Shown piece by piece: positions 1-9,205 of a DNA stretch of 64,000 bases. A program made the position numbers and the translations under genes. Positions within the stretch are counted from its first letter, which is position 1, and each line of letters starts with the position of its first letter. The notes under the pieces were generated by a model that was given only the letters and a program-made list of their open reading frames with translations, ran no database searches and was not told where the DNA came from. The DNA is from Bacillota bacterium (lineage in GTDB: Bacteria > Bacillota > Ch66 > Ch109), in NCBI GenBank assembly GCA_013178275.1, contig JABLWZ010000016.1, positions 58,650-122,649 of the forward strand, read 5' to 3'.

Positions 1-1
1 G

Positions 2-331
2 TGTCGGGACGGCGAGAGGAAAGCGGACATTATCGAGTCGGAGATTCACAGCGTCGAAGACCTGGTGGAGGTCTTCGGCAGCTTCAGCCTGTTCGGCGGC
101 GAATACACCGCTGTCTTCGACCGCATGGGGGACCACGAGCTGGCGGCCCTGCTGTCCGGCCTCCTGGAGGAGGAGCCGCTCGCGGCCGGGCCGGCCCTGG
201 CCGACGCGCGCTGGCGGTTCGATGACAGTGAACCGGGGTGGCGGGACGAGCTGCTGAACTACCTCCAGGCCGGGGACCCGGACCGGTCTAAGCGGGTCTC
301 CCGGCTGGCCGGGGAGATCAGGAACATCTAG
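2..331 (+). CDS. C-terminal part of an unrecognised protein (cut by window edge)
   Basis: The reading frame is open from the left edge to a TAG at 331, so this is the tail (about 109 residues) of a larger protein. The visible part is acidic and helical, with clusters such as EEEPLAAGP, and has no signal peptide or membrane segment. An internal GTG at 65 could be taken as a start but has no ribosome site and the frame continues upstream of it. I do not recognise the family. A 119-base gap separates it from rlmH, so the two may be transcribed together. Confidence 0.6.
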   Translation, partial: CRDGERKADIIESEIHSVEDLVEVFGSFSLFGGEYTAVFDRMGDHELAALLSGLLEEEPLAAGPALADARWRFDDSEPGWRDELLNYLQAGDPDRSKRVSRLAGEIRNI

Positions 332-450
332 CCGCCGCCGGACCGACCGCGCGCCGCCGGCAGGAGCCGGGTTATAACGCTTTACTTATAACCCCGGTTT
401 ACGGATAATAAGACCAGAAAAGACCGAAAAATACCTGTGGAGGGAAGGAC

Positions 451-930
451 TTGCAGATTCGCCTGATATCGGTGGGCAGGGTGAGAGAGCCGTTTTACCG
501 CGAGGGGGTGCAGGAGTACCTGAAGCGGCTGAAGCCGTATGCCCCGGTGGAGCTGGTGGAGGGGCTGGACGAGAAGCTGGGCCCCCGGGCTGGAGCCCGG
601 GAGGTTGAGGGGGTCTTAAACCGCGAGGGCCAGCGGGTCCTGGGGCTGCTGCGGGAGGACGAACTGCTGGTGGCGCTGGACGCCGGGGGAAAGGCGATGG
701 ACTCCGAGGCCTTCGCCCGCTGGATGGAGGGGCTGCTGTTGTCTGGGAAGACCCGGCTGAGCTTCCTGGTCGGGAGCGCGGCGGGCATCTCGGAGGCGGT
801 CAAGCGGCGGGCCGACCACACCGTATCCCTGTCCGCCATGACCCTGCCGCACCAGATGGCGGCGCTGCTGCTGGCGGAGCAGATCTACCGCGCCTTTAAG
901 ATAATGCGCGGTGAACCGTACCACAAGTAA
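451..930 (+). CDS. rlmH: 23S rRNA pseudouridine-1915 N3-methyltransferase RlmH
   Basis: RlmH methylates pseudouridine 1915 in helix 69 of 23S rRNA on assembled ribosomes, using S-adenosylmethionine. The length of 159 residues is exactly that of the family. The SAM-binding knot loop is at about residues 106-113 (LVGSAAGI, a slightly unusual form of the usual glycine-rich loop). It is followed by the family motif SLSAMTLPHQ at about 126-135 and the conserved C-terminus RGEPYHK. I use a TTG start at 451 because a GGAGGG-type ribosome site lies at 438-444 and the protein then begins MQIRLISVG, as the family does. It stands alone here, apart from the gene that follows 20 bases later. Confidence 0.96.
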   Translation: MQIRLISVGRVREPFYREGVQEYLKRLKPYAPVELVEGLDEKLGPRAGAREVEGVLNREGQRVLGLLREDELLVALDAGGKAMDSEAFARWMEGLLLSGKTRLSFLVGSAAGISEAVKRRADHTVSLSAMTLPHQMAALLLAEQIYRAFKIMRGEPYHK

Positions 931-950
931 ATGCATAAAAAGGGGATATT

Positions 951-1937
951 ATGATTCCGGAAATAAAACGAAATGCCGTTAAACAAGCCCTGCAGGCGGC
1001 TTTTGGAGTGAGTGAATTCGAAGATATAAGGGAGATGACCACCGGGCTTACATCCGCCCTGGTTTTTCGCATAGTCGTGAAGGGAAACCCCTACCTGCTT
1101 CGAATCATCACGCGTACCGACGCGATGGGCGATCCAACGCGCCAGTTCGCCTGCATGAAGGCCGCCGCCGATGCCGGGATTGCTCCCCGTGTCTGGTATT
1201 CGGACGTACAAGACCGGATTTCAATCACAGATTTTGTGGAAGCCCGGCCATTTCCGGTGGAGGAGGCAAGGACCAGGCTGGCTGAGCTGCTTCACGAGCT
1301 GCATTCACTGCCGCCTTTCCCCCGGATTATGAATTTCCAGGAAGCTGCTGACGGTTTCCTTCGAAAATTTCAGGAAGCTAAAATCCTTCCGGAGAGTATG
1401 ACGGAAGAACTCTTTAAGCAGTACGGACGGGTTACCGCGGTTTATCCCCGTGATGACCGGGATCTGGTTTCCTGTCACAACGATCTCAAGCCGGAAAACA
1501 TTCTTTTTGACGGGGAGCGAGCCTGGCTCGTGGACTGGGAAGCGGCCTTTTTAAACGACCGTTACGCGGACCTCGCCGTTGTTGCAAACTTTGTAGTCAA
1601 GAGTGATGAAGATGAAGCCGATTTTCTGCGAAGCTATTTTGGCGAGGCAGCGAACGAATACCGGCATGCCCGGTTTTATCTGGCGCGGCAAACGGCTCAC
1701 ATGTCCTACTTCACCGTTTTTATGCTGTTCGGCGCTAAAGGTACCCCGGTTGATGCGAATATGAAAAAGCCGTACCTGAGTTTCAGAGAATTTCATGACC
1801 GGATATGGACCGGTGAAATCAGTTTAGCCGACGATGAAGCCAAACTACAGTATGCCCTGGTTCATATGGAACAGCTTTTGCTCAATATGAGGACCAAGCG
1901 GTTTGAAGCTGCGCTGAATACTGTTTCTGATTATTAA
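951..1937 (+). CDS. APH-family small-molecule kinase (aminoglycoside/choline phosphotransferase fold)
   Basis: This protein of 328 residues has the aminoglycoside phosphotransferase/choline kinase fold. The catalytic loop HNDLKPEN lies at about residues 176-183, where the Asp is the catalytic base. The Mg-binding segment LVDWEAAF is at about 194-201. The N-terminal lobe carries a plausible nucleotide loop (TTGLTSALVFRI) and a lysine-poor beta sheet typical of divergent APH members. Families of this type phosphorylate hydroxyl groups on sugars, choline or antibiotics; the substrate cannot be read from sequence and resistance should not be assumed. The ATG at 951 has AGGGG 8 bases upstream. The gene is 20 bases after rlmH and may be co-transcribed with it. 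Confidence 0.8.
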   Translation: MIPEIKRNAVKQALQAAFGVSEFEDIREMTTGLTSALVFRIVVKGNPYLLRIITRTDAMGDPTRQFACMKAAADAGIAPRVWYSDVQDRISITDFVEARPFPVEEARTRLAELLHELHSLPPFPRIMNFQEAADGFLRKFQEAKILPESMTEELFKQYGRVTAVYPRDDRDLVSCHNDLKPENILFDGERAWLVDWEAAFLNDRYADLAVVANFVVKSDEDEADFLRSYFGEAANEYRHARFYLARQTAHMSYFTVFMLFGAKGTPVDANMKKPYLSFREFHDRIWTGEISLADDEAKLQYALVHMEQLLLNMRTKRFEAALNTVSDY

Positions 1938-2106
1938 ATATCCGGTTTCTCTCTCCGATGTAATTCTGCCCGTTTTAACGATATCCACCCAATTGGGAAA
2001 ACGCCAAGTGATGTCATGGATGAAAGAAAAAAGCAACTGGGCGGGAAGGTGCCACGTGAAGCTGAAATAAATTGGAAAATGCATGAAGAACAGGTGAGCA
2101 GCAGGT

Positions 2107-3021
2107 ATGCGTCCCGAATCAATTGAATTTCATAACGGCCTGCCGGTCCAGGCTTTTGTCCGCGGCGGCAACCGATACCCTTACCACTGGCACGACGCCC
2201 TGGAGATCGTGCAGGTGCTGAAGGGCTCGGTCAACATCGGCATGGGTGACGATGAGATGCCGCTGCGGGAAGGTGATATTGCCGTTACGAACATAGGCGA
2301 GCTGCACCGCATGACCGGCGACGGAGAGGACGAGGTTCTGTTCGTCCACATCGACGCCGCCTTCTGCCGTAGCGTCCTGCCGGACCGCTACCTGTTCATC
2401 TACTGCTGCTCCTCCTACCATGAGGCCCAGGCTCCGGAAAAGTATAACGTCCTGAAGGAATACATCGCGCGGCTGGTGGGCATGCTCGGCGCAGGCCTGC
2501 GGGTTGCAGACTACAGCGTCGTGGAGAAGCTCCTGAAAGAAATGCTGGTCTATACCGTGTACAACTTCGATTTTTTACGCTGGGGCTTCGGTACCGAGCC
2601 CTTTGACGAAAAGCGCGTGGCAAGGCTCCGGCAGATGGCGCAGCATACGACCGGCGACGCGGAGGTGCAAAAGGGCCTGACGACGCTTGCCGCAGAGCTG
2701 GGCGTAAGCCTCCAGCATCTCTCCGGCGACATCAAAGAAAAGTTCGGCATGTCCTTTCAGGAGCTGCTGTGCTACGGCCGGTGCGAGCGCGCGGCGAGGC
2801 TGCTGCTCGGCACCGACATGCGCATCGTGGAGATCGCATTGGACTGCGGCTTTTCCGATCCCAAATACCTCATCAAGTATTTCCGGCGCTTCTTCAACGC
2901 CACTCCCTCGGACTTCCGCAAGGCCCATCGGGCGGACAGCGCCGCCCTCGCTCTCCAGACACGATACCGGGACATGCCCTTCGACCATGCCGTCCGCCGG
3001 CTGTCGCCGGCCGGCACCTAA
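2107..3021 (+). CDS. AraC-family regulator with N-terminal cupin (first of a tandem pair)
   Basis: A one-component transcription regulator of 304 residues. Residues 1 to about 90 form an AraC-type cupin with the usual histidine motif (YPYHWHDALEIV at about 22-33). About 200-290 form the double helix-turn-helix DNA-binding domain, ending in the signature CGFSDPKYLIKYFRRFF. The ligand is unknown; cupins of this class often sense sugars. It is a close paralogue of the next gene, sharing many segments and a similar C-terminal tail, so the two came from a gene duplication. A terminator hairpin follows at about 3059. Neither gene sits next to a metabolic operon; the nearest downstream gene is the SLH surface protein. 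Confidence 0.92.
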   Translation: MRPESIEFHNGLPVQAFVRGGNRYPYHWHDALEIVQVLKGSVNIGMGDDEMPLREGDIAVTNIGELHRMTGDGEDEVLFVHIDAAFCRSVLPDRYLFIYCCSSYHEAQAPEKYNVLKEYIARLVGMLGAGLRVADYSVVEKLLKEMLVYTVYNFDFLRWGFGTEPFDEKRVARLRQMAQHTTGDAEVQKGLTTLAAELGVSLQHLSGDIKEKFGMSFQELLCYGRCERAARLLLGTDMRIVEIALDCGFSDPKYLIKYFRRFFNATPSDFRKAHRADSAALALQTRYRDMPFDHAVRRLSPAGT

Positions 3022-3058
3022 GATTTCATAGAATAACCGAATGAACATGCCCGGCATA

Positions 3059-3084
3059 AAAACCCGCTCACGGCGGGTTTATTT
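3059..3084 (+). terminator. Hairpin after the first araC gene
   Basis: A perfect 7-base stem AACCCGC/GCGGGTT is followed by a short T-rich run. It lies 38 bases past the stop of the first AraC gene and probably separates its transcript from the second. Confidence 0.6.
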
Positions 3085-3118
3085 CTTCGCAAAAAAAACT
3101 GACTTTTTTCCTCGGAGC

Positions 3119-3134
3119 TTAAAAGTGTCAATGC
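3119..3134 (+). promoter_or_regulatory. Copy 1 of a 16-base repeat, candidate AraC operator
   Basis: TTAAAAGTGTCAATGC occurs here and again, identical, at 4110-4125. This copy lies 56 bases ahead of the second araC gene. A matching site upstream of the gene after it suggests a binding site for one of the two AraC proteins, which bind non-palindromic direct sites. Binding itself is inferred. Confidence 0.4.
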
Positions 3135-3189
3135 GCGGCTTTTTCAAATGCAATAGAGTTATGGCAACGAGGAAAGGAAGTGACCAGTA

Positions 3190-4113
3190 ATGTACCCGGA
3201 AATCATTGAATTTTCAAAAGAAATGCCGGTCCAGGCCTCGGTGCGCAGGATCGACGAATACCCCTACCACTGGCACAGCGCCGTGGAGATCATCCTGGTG
3301 CTGGAGGGTAAGGCGGAGGTTACCCTGTGCGGAGAAGCCCACCTGCTGAAAGAGGGCGGCGTCGCCGTCGTAAACGTGGACGAGCCGCACCGGATCAAAA
3401 AGAACGGCCGGGACAACCGGCTGCTGTTCGTGCAGATAGACCCCTCCTTCTGCCGGAGCGTCGATCCGGAGTTTGAATATGTGCTTTTCCAGTGCTGCTC
3501 CACTTACCACGAGGCCGAGGCGCCGGAAAAATATCGCCGCTTGAAAGAGCATCTCGCCCGCCTGGTGCTCCTCCTCGACGAAGAAGCCGGCCCGAACCAT
3601 GAAGCCTCCGTCAAATTCTGTCTGGAGGAACTGCTGGTCTATATGACCCACAGCTTTGACTACCTGCGTTACGGTGCCGGGACCCGGCGCATCGGTAACC
3701 GGCTCGTGCGGCGGTACCGGCAGATCTATGAGTACACCCGGCAGAAGCCGGTGGTAAGAAACTCTCTCGCGGAGCTGGCAAAAGCCGCGGGAATCACTCA
3801 GCAGCATATGTCGGGCGACATCAAGGAGAAATACGGGTATTCCCTGCGGGAGCTGATCAACAGCGGCTACTGCATGCAGGCGGCCCGGCTGCTTTTGAGC
3901 ACGGACGGGATGATCTATGAGATCTCAGCCGAATGCGGATTCTCCGATCCCAAGTATCTCATCAAGAGCTTCAGGCAGTTTTACCACTGTACGCCCTCCG
4001 AATTCCGCAGGCGGCACAAGACCAGGCCGGAAGGATTGGCGGCGCAGACGCAGTTCGAGGAATTTCCTCTGTCCTCCGCCAAAAAAGTTTTTAGTTTTAT
4101 CCCCAAACCTTAA
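3190..4113 (+). CDS. AraC-family regulator with N-terminal cupin (second of a tandem pair)
   Basis: A regulator of 307 residues with the same design as its upstream neighbour: cupin with YPYHWHSAVEII at about residues 22-33, and C-terminal AraC helix-turn-helix pair at about 205-295 with the signature CGFSDPKYLIKSFRQFY. The two proteins align along their whole length, including the tail after the DNA-binding domain (LAAQTQFEEFP against LALQTRYRDMP). A ribosome site (GGAAAGGAAG) precedes the ATG. The stop codon overlaps the second copy of the 16-base repeat. Its likely targets are itself and the SLH protein gene just downstream. Confidence 0.92.
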   Translation: MYPEIIEFSKEMPVQASVRRIDEYPYHWHSAVEIILVLEGKAEVTLCGEAHLLKEGGVAVVNVDEPHRIKKNGRDNRLLFVQIDPSFCRSVDPEFEYVLFQCCSTYHEAEAPEKYRRLKEHLARLVLLLDEEAGPNHEASVKFCLEELLVYMTHSFDYLRYGAGTRRIGNRLVRRYRQIYEYTRQKPVVRNSLAELAKAAGITQQHMSGDIKEKYGYSLRELINSGYCMQAARLLLSTDGMIYEISAECGFSDPKYLIKSFRQFYHCTPSEFRRRHKTRPEGLAAQTQFEEFPLSSAKKVFSFIPKP

Positions 4114-4125
4114 AAGTGTCAATGC
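4110..4125 (+). promoter_or_regulatory. Copy 2 of the 16-base repeat, candidate AraC operator
   Basis: Identical to 3119-3134. It overlaps the stop codon of the second araC gene and lies 104 bases before the SLH protein start, with a TATAAA at 4143-4148 between them as a possible -10 element. The position suits an activator site. Confidence 0.4.
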
Positions 4126-4228
4126 ATCAAACTGAAAAACCATATAAAATGGGCTTTACCATGGGACGCTGCGGCCCTGCGGTTAAAACCAGGGGCTGCA
4201 AAATTTCATAGAAAGGCGGACGAGAAGA

Positions 4229-7200
4229 GTGAAAAACTTGTTTCGGAAAATAACGGTCTTGGTTCTATCGCTCTGCCTGATCGCGGGCATGACCGGCCTC
4301 CCCGCAGCAGCTTACGCCGAAGGGCCTGACGACGCGGCCATCGTCGCCGCCGACAAAGAGGCTCTGGCGATTGGCCTTTCGGTGACCGACAGCGTGTACG
4401 GCGTGACGGACGACCTGACGCTTCCCCTGACCGGGGTATCAGGCAGCGCCATCACCTGGCTGTCGGACACCCCGGAGGTGATCGCCCACGACGGCACGGT
4501 CACAAGGCCGGCAGCCGACGCGGAGGATGCGGAAGTCACCCTGACCGCTGCGATTACCTACGGCGAGGCAAGCGATACCAAGGCGTTCACGGTAATGGTG
4601 CTTAAAGAGGGCGAACCGCAGATGCTGTTCGGACCGATGTCCGAAGTGGTATGGGTGGGCGATGGTCTAAGCGCGGACACTGCTTATCAGGTATCTTCCG
4701 CGGAGCACCTTGCGGCAATCCCCGAAAAGGGGCTGAATGCCTACTATGTCCAGACTGCGCCCATCGATCTGTCTGCTTATCCCAACTGGACGCCGTTTGG
4801 AACCTACGCGGCTCCCTTTACTGCCCATTACGACGGAGGCGGGTATGTCATCAGCGGGCTTACCGTTACCGGCAGCAACAACGACGCCAGCCTTTTCGGC
4901 TTTGTCAGCGGCAATGCCGTCATTAAAAATGTCTGCATTCAAAATGCCACTGTAACAGGCAATCTCAACGTCGGCATCCTGGCCGGCATCATCGCCGACG
5001 GAGGCGGCGCGACCGGGGGCGGCACCATCCAAAACTGCTCCACCAGCGGTACGGTTTCCGGCAGCGCCCGGGTAGGCGGTCTGATCGGTTCGGTACAGCA
5101 TGGCAGCGCGGTAGTCAAGGAAAGCTTTTCCACCGCCACCGTATCGGCCGATCCGTCCAATTCCAACCAACGAGGCACGGCGGGCGGCTTGGCTGGTTTT
5201 GTACTCTCTGGCCTTGTGCAGGATAGCTACGCCGCAGGCGATATCACGGGCGGCAACCTCACCGGCGGTTTCGCCGGCGAAATCCAGGGCGGCACGGTGA
5301 ATAACTGCTATGCTAACGGTTCAGTGGCGGGAACGTCTGCCAAAGGATTTGTTAGCGGTAAGTCAGGCGGCACGGTCAGCGGCTGCTTTTATAACTCCGA
5401 TACGGGCTTATCCGACCCCGCTGCTACGGGAAAAAGCGCGGCGGAGATGAAGCGCCGGGCGACCTTCGTCCCGTGGGATTTTGCTGCCGTCTGGAAAATC
5501 GGCGATGATATCTCCACGCCATCCCTGCAATGGCAGGAGCCATGGACGGACGATGAAATCATCAGCACGGACCTGGCCGCTCTGAAATGGGACGATATCA
5601 AGGGCGGCAACATCAGTATACATTTTGTGACCGGAAATCTTGCGCAGTTTCCCGTCACCGGCTTAAAAGGCGCTGCAATTACTTGGAGCGCCGTTCCAAC
5701 GGGATATATCGATACCGCAACCGGAGCGCTCATAAAAAAAGAGGAAACCGAGGATGTAACCGTCACCCTGACCGCCGAGGCAAGCTGTGGGACAGGCGCG
5801 GCTCGGACAAAGGCATTTGTCCTGACGGTTAAAAAACTTGAACTAGAACGTTATGCCGTTGTCTATGACGCCAATGGCGGCACGGGAACGCCGCCAACGG
5901 AAAGTGATAAGGCCGAAAACGAACCCTTCCAAGCGGCGGCAGCGGACAATCTGCAACCGCCGGCGGCAATGCTGTTCAAGGAATGGAACACGGCGGCAAA
6001 CGGTACCGGCGCAGGCTATGGAGCGGGAGCCACGGTGACCATGCCCGGCAATGCGTTGACCCTGTACGCGATATGGGAGATTGTCTGGATAGGAAACGGC
6101 AGTTCCCAAAACCCCTTTCAGGTGCCTTCAGCCGCTCATCTGGACGCGGTCCGGCATAATATGGGCGCCCACTACATCCTGACGGCGGATATCAACCTGT
6201 CGGCGTCGGGTTATACCAATTGGGTGGCGATTGGAACAAATAGTAATATGTTCACCGGGGTTTTTAACGGTAACGGCAAGAGAATTATCGGGCTGACCAT
6301 CGACCGCAGCGGGACTGAGTATCAGGGTCTGTTTGGCGCCATCGGCTCAGGCGGCCTGGTGAAAAACCTCGGCCTGGCAGATGTAAGCGTCACCGGCAAT
6401 AACTACGTCGGCGGCGTGGCGGGACAGATTTCCGGCGGCAAGGTGGAAAGCTGCTATGTCAGCGGCAGTGTCACGGGTGCCGGCTCTGTCGGCGGTATCG
6501 TAGGGCGTTTTACTACCGGTGAAGTGAGAAACTGCTACAGCGAGAGCGATGTCAGCGGCAGCGGCAGCAATGTCGGCGGTGTGGCGGGGCAAATCCAAAA
6601 TGGACAAATGTTCTTATGCTACGCCACCGGCAATGTGAGCGGCAACAGCTTTGCCGGCGGCGTGGCAGGACGCATGCTCAACGAGGGGATCGTGATGCTA
6701 TGCGCGGCGCTGAACCCCGGCGTGACGGCAGCCGGCAACGGAGGGAGCCGGGTGATCAATGTGCCCGGCACCCGGACGGACGACAACTACGCCTTTAATG
6801 GCATGACGGTAACAGCGAACGGCGCGGCTAAGGCAATCAAGGCCGGCGTAAGGTTAGCGGACGGCGAGAATCTGTCCTTCGATTCCCTGTTCAGCGAAAG
6901 CTTCTGGAAAGATACGCTCTATTTTAACACAAGCACTATCTGGCTCATCGAGGATTACAAGCTGCCCGTCCTGCGAAACCTTGCGGGACAAAACGGCGCG
7001 CCGCCGCACCTGATTAAAATATTTGTGGACGCGGCAAAAAATGCGGCAGAGGGCGCAACCTACAGCGATATGACCCAGGCTGCGGCGACCGGTGAAGCTG
7101 CTATCGCGAACGCGCTGAAATCCGACGCCGAAGCGGCGGTCAACAACAGCAGCGTAACAGTTACCATCAACAAGGTCAGCTACACCGCACCGACAGCGGG

Positions 7201-8929
7201 AGACGCCGACAATCCGAACGGAACAAACGGCAGCTATGTATTCACTGTCACCGTGTCGAGGGGCTTGCAGAGCCAGACCACCGCGCAGAAAACCATCACC
7301 ATTACCGCAACGGCTTTTACCGGTCTTTCTAACGCGGCGGCGGTAGACGCGGCCAAGGCGGCTCTGACGGACGGCTCCGTCAATGTAGCCTTCGGCGCAT
7401 CTCAGAGTGACAAAACCGAGGCGGTGCAAAGCTATGTTAACGGCTTATTAAGCGCTGTACCCAACGCCGCAGGGGTAACGGCGAACGTCACCTACAACAG
7501 CACCACCGGCCAGTATGACGTCGAGCTTGCCAAGGGCAACGCAACCGACAGCATGAGCCTTACTATGACCGTAAACGAAGCACCCGACCCGGACATAGCA
7601 ACCGTGGGTAACGCTAAAACAGCGGCAGAAAACGCAGCCTACAGCAATATGACCCAAGCGGCGGCCAGCAGCGAGAATGCAATCAAAACGGCGCTAAGAA
7701 ATACTGCTGTAACAGCGGTGAATAGCGGCAGCGTTGACGTCACCGTCAACACGGTCAGCTACCTGGTGCCGGTGGCAGGCACCTCCGCGAATCCGAGCGG
7801 CACAAACGGCAGTTACACCTTTACCATCACCGTGAGCAAGGGTTTGCATAGCCAAACCACCGCGCAGAAAACCATAACTATTACTGCTGCAGCTTATACT
7901 AGCCCCAGCAGACCAGGCAGCGGCAGGAATAATTCTTCCCCGTCAGGCATTCTGGTGACCTCTTCCGGCAAAGATGCTACCGATAGCGGTGTTTCCCTGT
8001 CCTTCCCCGCAGGAACGGTGGAAAGCGATATCCGCGTCCAGATACGGGAAGCGGCTCTGACTTCCGGGATGAGCCTGCCCGATAATAGCCAGCTGATTAG
8101 CAAGGTAGTGGACATCGTAAAGAACCGGTCCGGTAATTTCGCACAGCCGGTTACCATCACCATGTCCTTTAATAAATCGCAGATAGACCCGGAGAAATAC
8201 GATATCAAGATCTGCTACTTCGACGAGCAGAGCGGAGAGTGGGTGGAACTGGACAACATCGAAGTGGATTTAGACGGATCCGCCGTATCCGGCCAGGTCA
8301 ATCACTTTACCAAATTCGCGGTTATCGCCACCCTCAGAGCCGCTGAAAAAGAACAGCCATCCCAGACCCCGGCTCCGCAGCCGGAAATCAAACTGCCCGC
8401 CGACGTTGCCGGGCACTGGGGCAAAGACAGCATCGCCAAGCTCATGCAGGCCGGAGTAATCGGCGGCTATCCCGACGGCAGCTTCCAGCCCGAAAAGAGC
8501 GTTAGCCGGGCCGAATTCACGGTCATGCTGGTCAAAGCCTTAAAGCTGGAGTCCAAGGAAGGGGACTTGTCATTGCGGGGAGCGCGAACGGTATTTAGCG
8601 ATACCGCCGCCCACTGGGCCAAGGACAACATCAACGCCGCCGCCGCTCGTGGCATCATCAGCGGCTACGACCAGAACAGCTTCGGCCCCGACGACCAAAT
8701 CACACGGGAACAAGCCGCGGTCATCATCGCCCGGGCTGCCAAACTGCAAGCCGGAGATCAGGCGTTGAGCTTCAGCGACGCCCAACATATATCCCCCTGG
8801 GCCCTGTCCGGCGTAGCCGCCGCAGTAGGCAAATCCTACTTGAGCGGTTATCCCGACAACAGCTTCCGGCCCCGGGGCTACACCAGCCGCGCCGAAGCGG
8901 CAGCGATTATCGCCAAATTGCTGTATTAG
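4229..8929 (+). CDS. Very large S-layer-anchored surface protein with GLUG, Ig-like and SLH domains
   Basis: A secreted cell-wall protein of 1566 residues. Residues 1-31 are a signal peptide. About 40-130 and 450-545 are atrophied bacterial Ig-like domains (AITWLSDTPEVIAHDGTV, AITWSAVPTGYID). About 150-400 and 640-860 hold runs of GLUG-type repeats (VGGLIGSV, VGGVAGQISGG). About 548-615 is an InlB B/Listeria-Bacteroides repeat (VVYDANGGTG, FKEWNTAANG). Two long repeats of about 110 residues, each beginning with an AAxYSxMTQAA segment, are near 930-1035 and 1130-1225. A beta domain (GVSLSFPAGTV) precedes three SLH domains at about 1390-1566 (HWGKDSIAKLMQAGVIGGYPD), which bind pyruvylated wall polymer. 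The GTG start at 4229 follows AAGGCGGACGAGAAG. Likely an adhesin; the ligand is unknown. It follows two AraC genes that may control it. Confidence 0.93.
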   Translation: MKNLFRKITVLVLSLCLIAGMTGLPAAAYAEGPDDAAIVAADKEALAIGLSVTDSVYGVTDDLTLPLTGVSGSAITWLSDTPEVIAHDGTVTRPAADAEDAEVTLTAAITYGEASDTKAFTVMVLKEGEPQMLFGPMSEVVWVGDGLSADTAYQVSSAEHLAAIPEKGLNAYYVQTAPIDLSAYPNWTPFGTYAAPFTAHYDGGGYVISGLTVTGSNNDASLFGFVSGNAVIKNVCIQNATVTGNLNVGILAGIIADGGGATGGGTIQNCSTSGTVSGSARVGGLIGSVQHGSAVVKESFSTATVSADPSNSNQRGTAGGLAGFVLSGLVQDSYAAGDITGGNLTGGFAGEIQGGTVNNCYANGSVAGTSAKGFVSGKSGGTVSGCFYNSDTGLSDPAATGKSAAEMKRRATFVPWDFAAVWKIGDDISTPSLQWQEPWTDDEIISTDLAALKWDDIKGGNISIHFVTGNLAQFPVTGLKGAAITWSAVPTGYIDTATGALIKKEETEDVTVTLTAEASCGTGAARTKAFVLTVKKLELERYAVVYDANGGTGTPPTESDKAENEPFQAAAADNLQPPAAMLFKEWNTAANGTGAGYGAGATVTMPGNALTLYAIWEIVWIGNGSSQNPFQVPSAAHLDAVRHNMGAHYILTADINLSASGYTNWVAIGTNSNMFTGVFNGNGKRIIGLTIDRSGTEYQGLFGAIGSGGLVKNLGLADVSVTGNNYVGGVAGQISGGKVESCYVSGSVTGAGSVGGIVGRFTTGEVRNCYSESDVSGSGSNVGGVAGQIQNGQMFLCYATGNVSGNSFAGGVAGRMLNEGIVMLCAALNPGVTAAGNGGSRVINVPGTRTDDNYAFNGMTVTANGAAKAIKAGVRLADGENLSFDSLFSESFWKDTLYFNTSTIWLIEDYKLPVLRNLAGQNGAPPHLIKIFVDAAKNAAEGATYSDMTQAAATGEAAIANALKSDAEAAVNNSSVTVTINKVSYTAPTAGDADNPNGTNGSYVFTVTVSRGLQSQTTAQKTITITATAFTGLSNAAAVDAAKAALTDGSVNVAFGASQSDKTEAVQSYVNGLLSAVPNAAGVTANVTYNSTTGQYDVELAKGNATDSMSLTMTVNEAPDPDIATVGNAKTAAENAAYSNMTQAAASSENAIKTALRNTAVTAVNSGSVDVTVNTVSYLVPVAGTSANPSGTNGSYTFTITVSKGLHSQTTAQKTITITAAAYTSPSRPGSGRNNSSPSGILVTSSGKDATDSGVSLSFPAGTVESDIRVQIREAALTSGMSLPDNSQLISKVVDIVKNRSGNFAQPVTITMSFNKSQIDPEKYDIKICYFDEQSGEWVELDNIEVDLDGSAVSGQVNHFTKFAVIATLRAAEKEQPSQTPAPQPEIKLPADVAGHWGKDSIAKLMQAGVIGGYPDGSFQPEKSVSRAEFTVMLVKALKLESKEGDLSLRGARTVFSDTAAHWAKDNINAAAARGIISGYDQNSFGPDDQITREQAAVIIARAAKLQAGDQALSFSDAQHISPWALSGVAAAVGKSYLSGYPDNSFRPRGYTSRAEAAAIIAKLLY

Positions 8930-8959
8930 CGGCGGGTGGAGAATGAATTCGCAAAATGA

Positions 8960-9160
8960 AAAGAACCCGACCTTGCTGCCATTGGTTATTCGCAGGATAG
9001 CGATGCTGCCATCGTCGCCGCCGACAAAGAGGCTCTGGCGATTGGTTTTTCGGTGAGTGACAGCGTGTACGAAGCAGCGGTACAAGAAGAAGAGGCCCCA
9101 GATGGGGGTATTCCTGATCCGCTTCCGGCCGGGGAAACCCGGGGAGGAATATTCGGATAG
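8960..9160 (+). pseudogene. Fragment of a second copy of the SLH-protein gene
   Basis: Bases about 9008-9070 are nearly identical to about 4337-4399, the start of the mature SLH protein (IVAADKEALAIG, DSVY). The matching frame is open from 8960 to a TAG at 9160 but has no start codon or signal peptide, and it soon departs from the parent sequence. It lies just 3' of the intact gene, so it is probably scar from a duplication or recombination of tandem surface-protein genes. Confidence 0.7.
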
Positions 9161-9205
9161 TCTTATCGAAACCATAAGATAAAACTATTCGAAGGAGTGA
9201 GGCCG

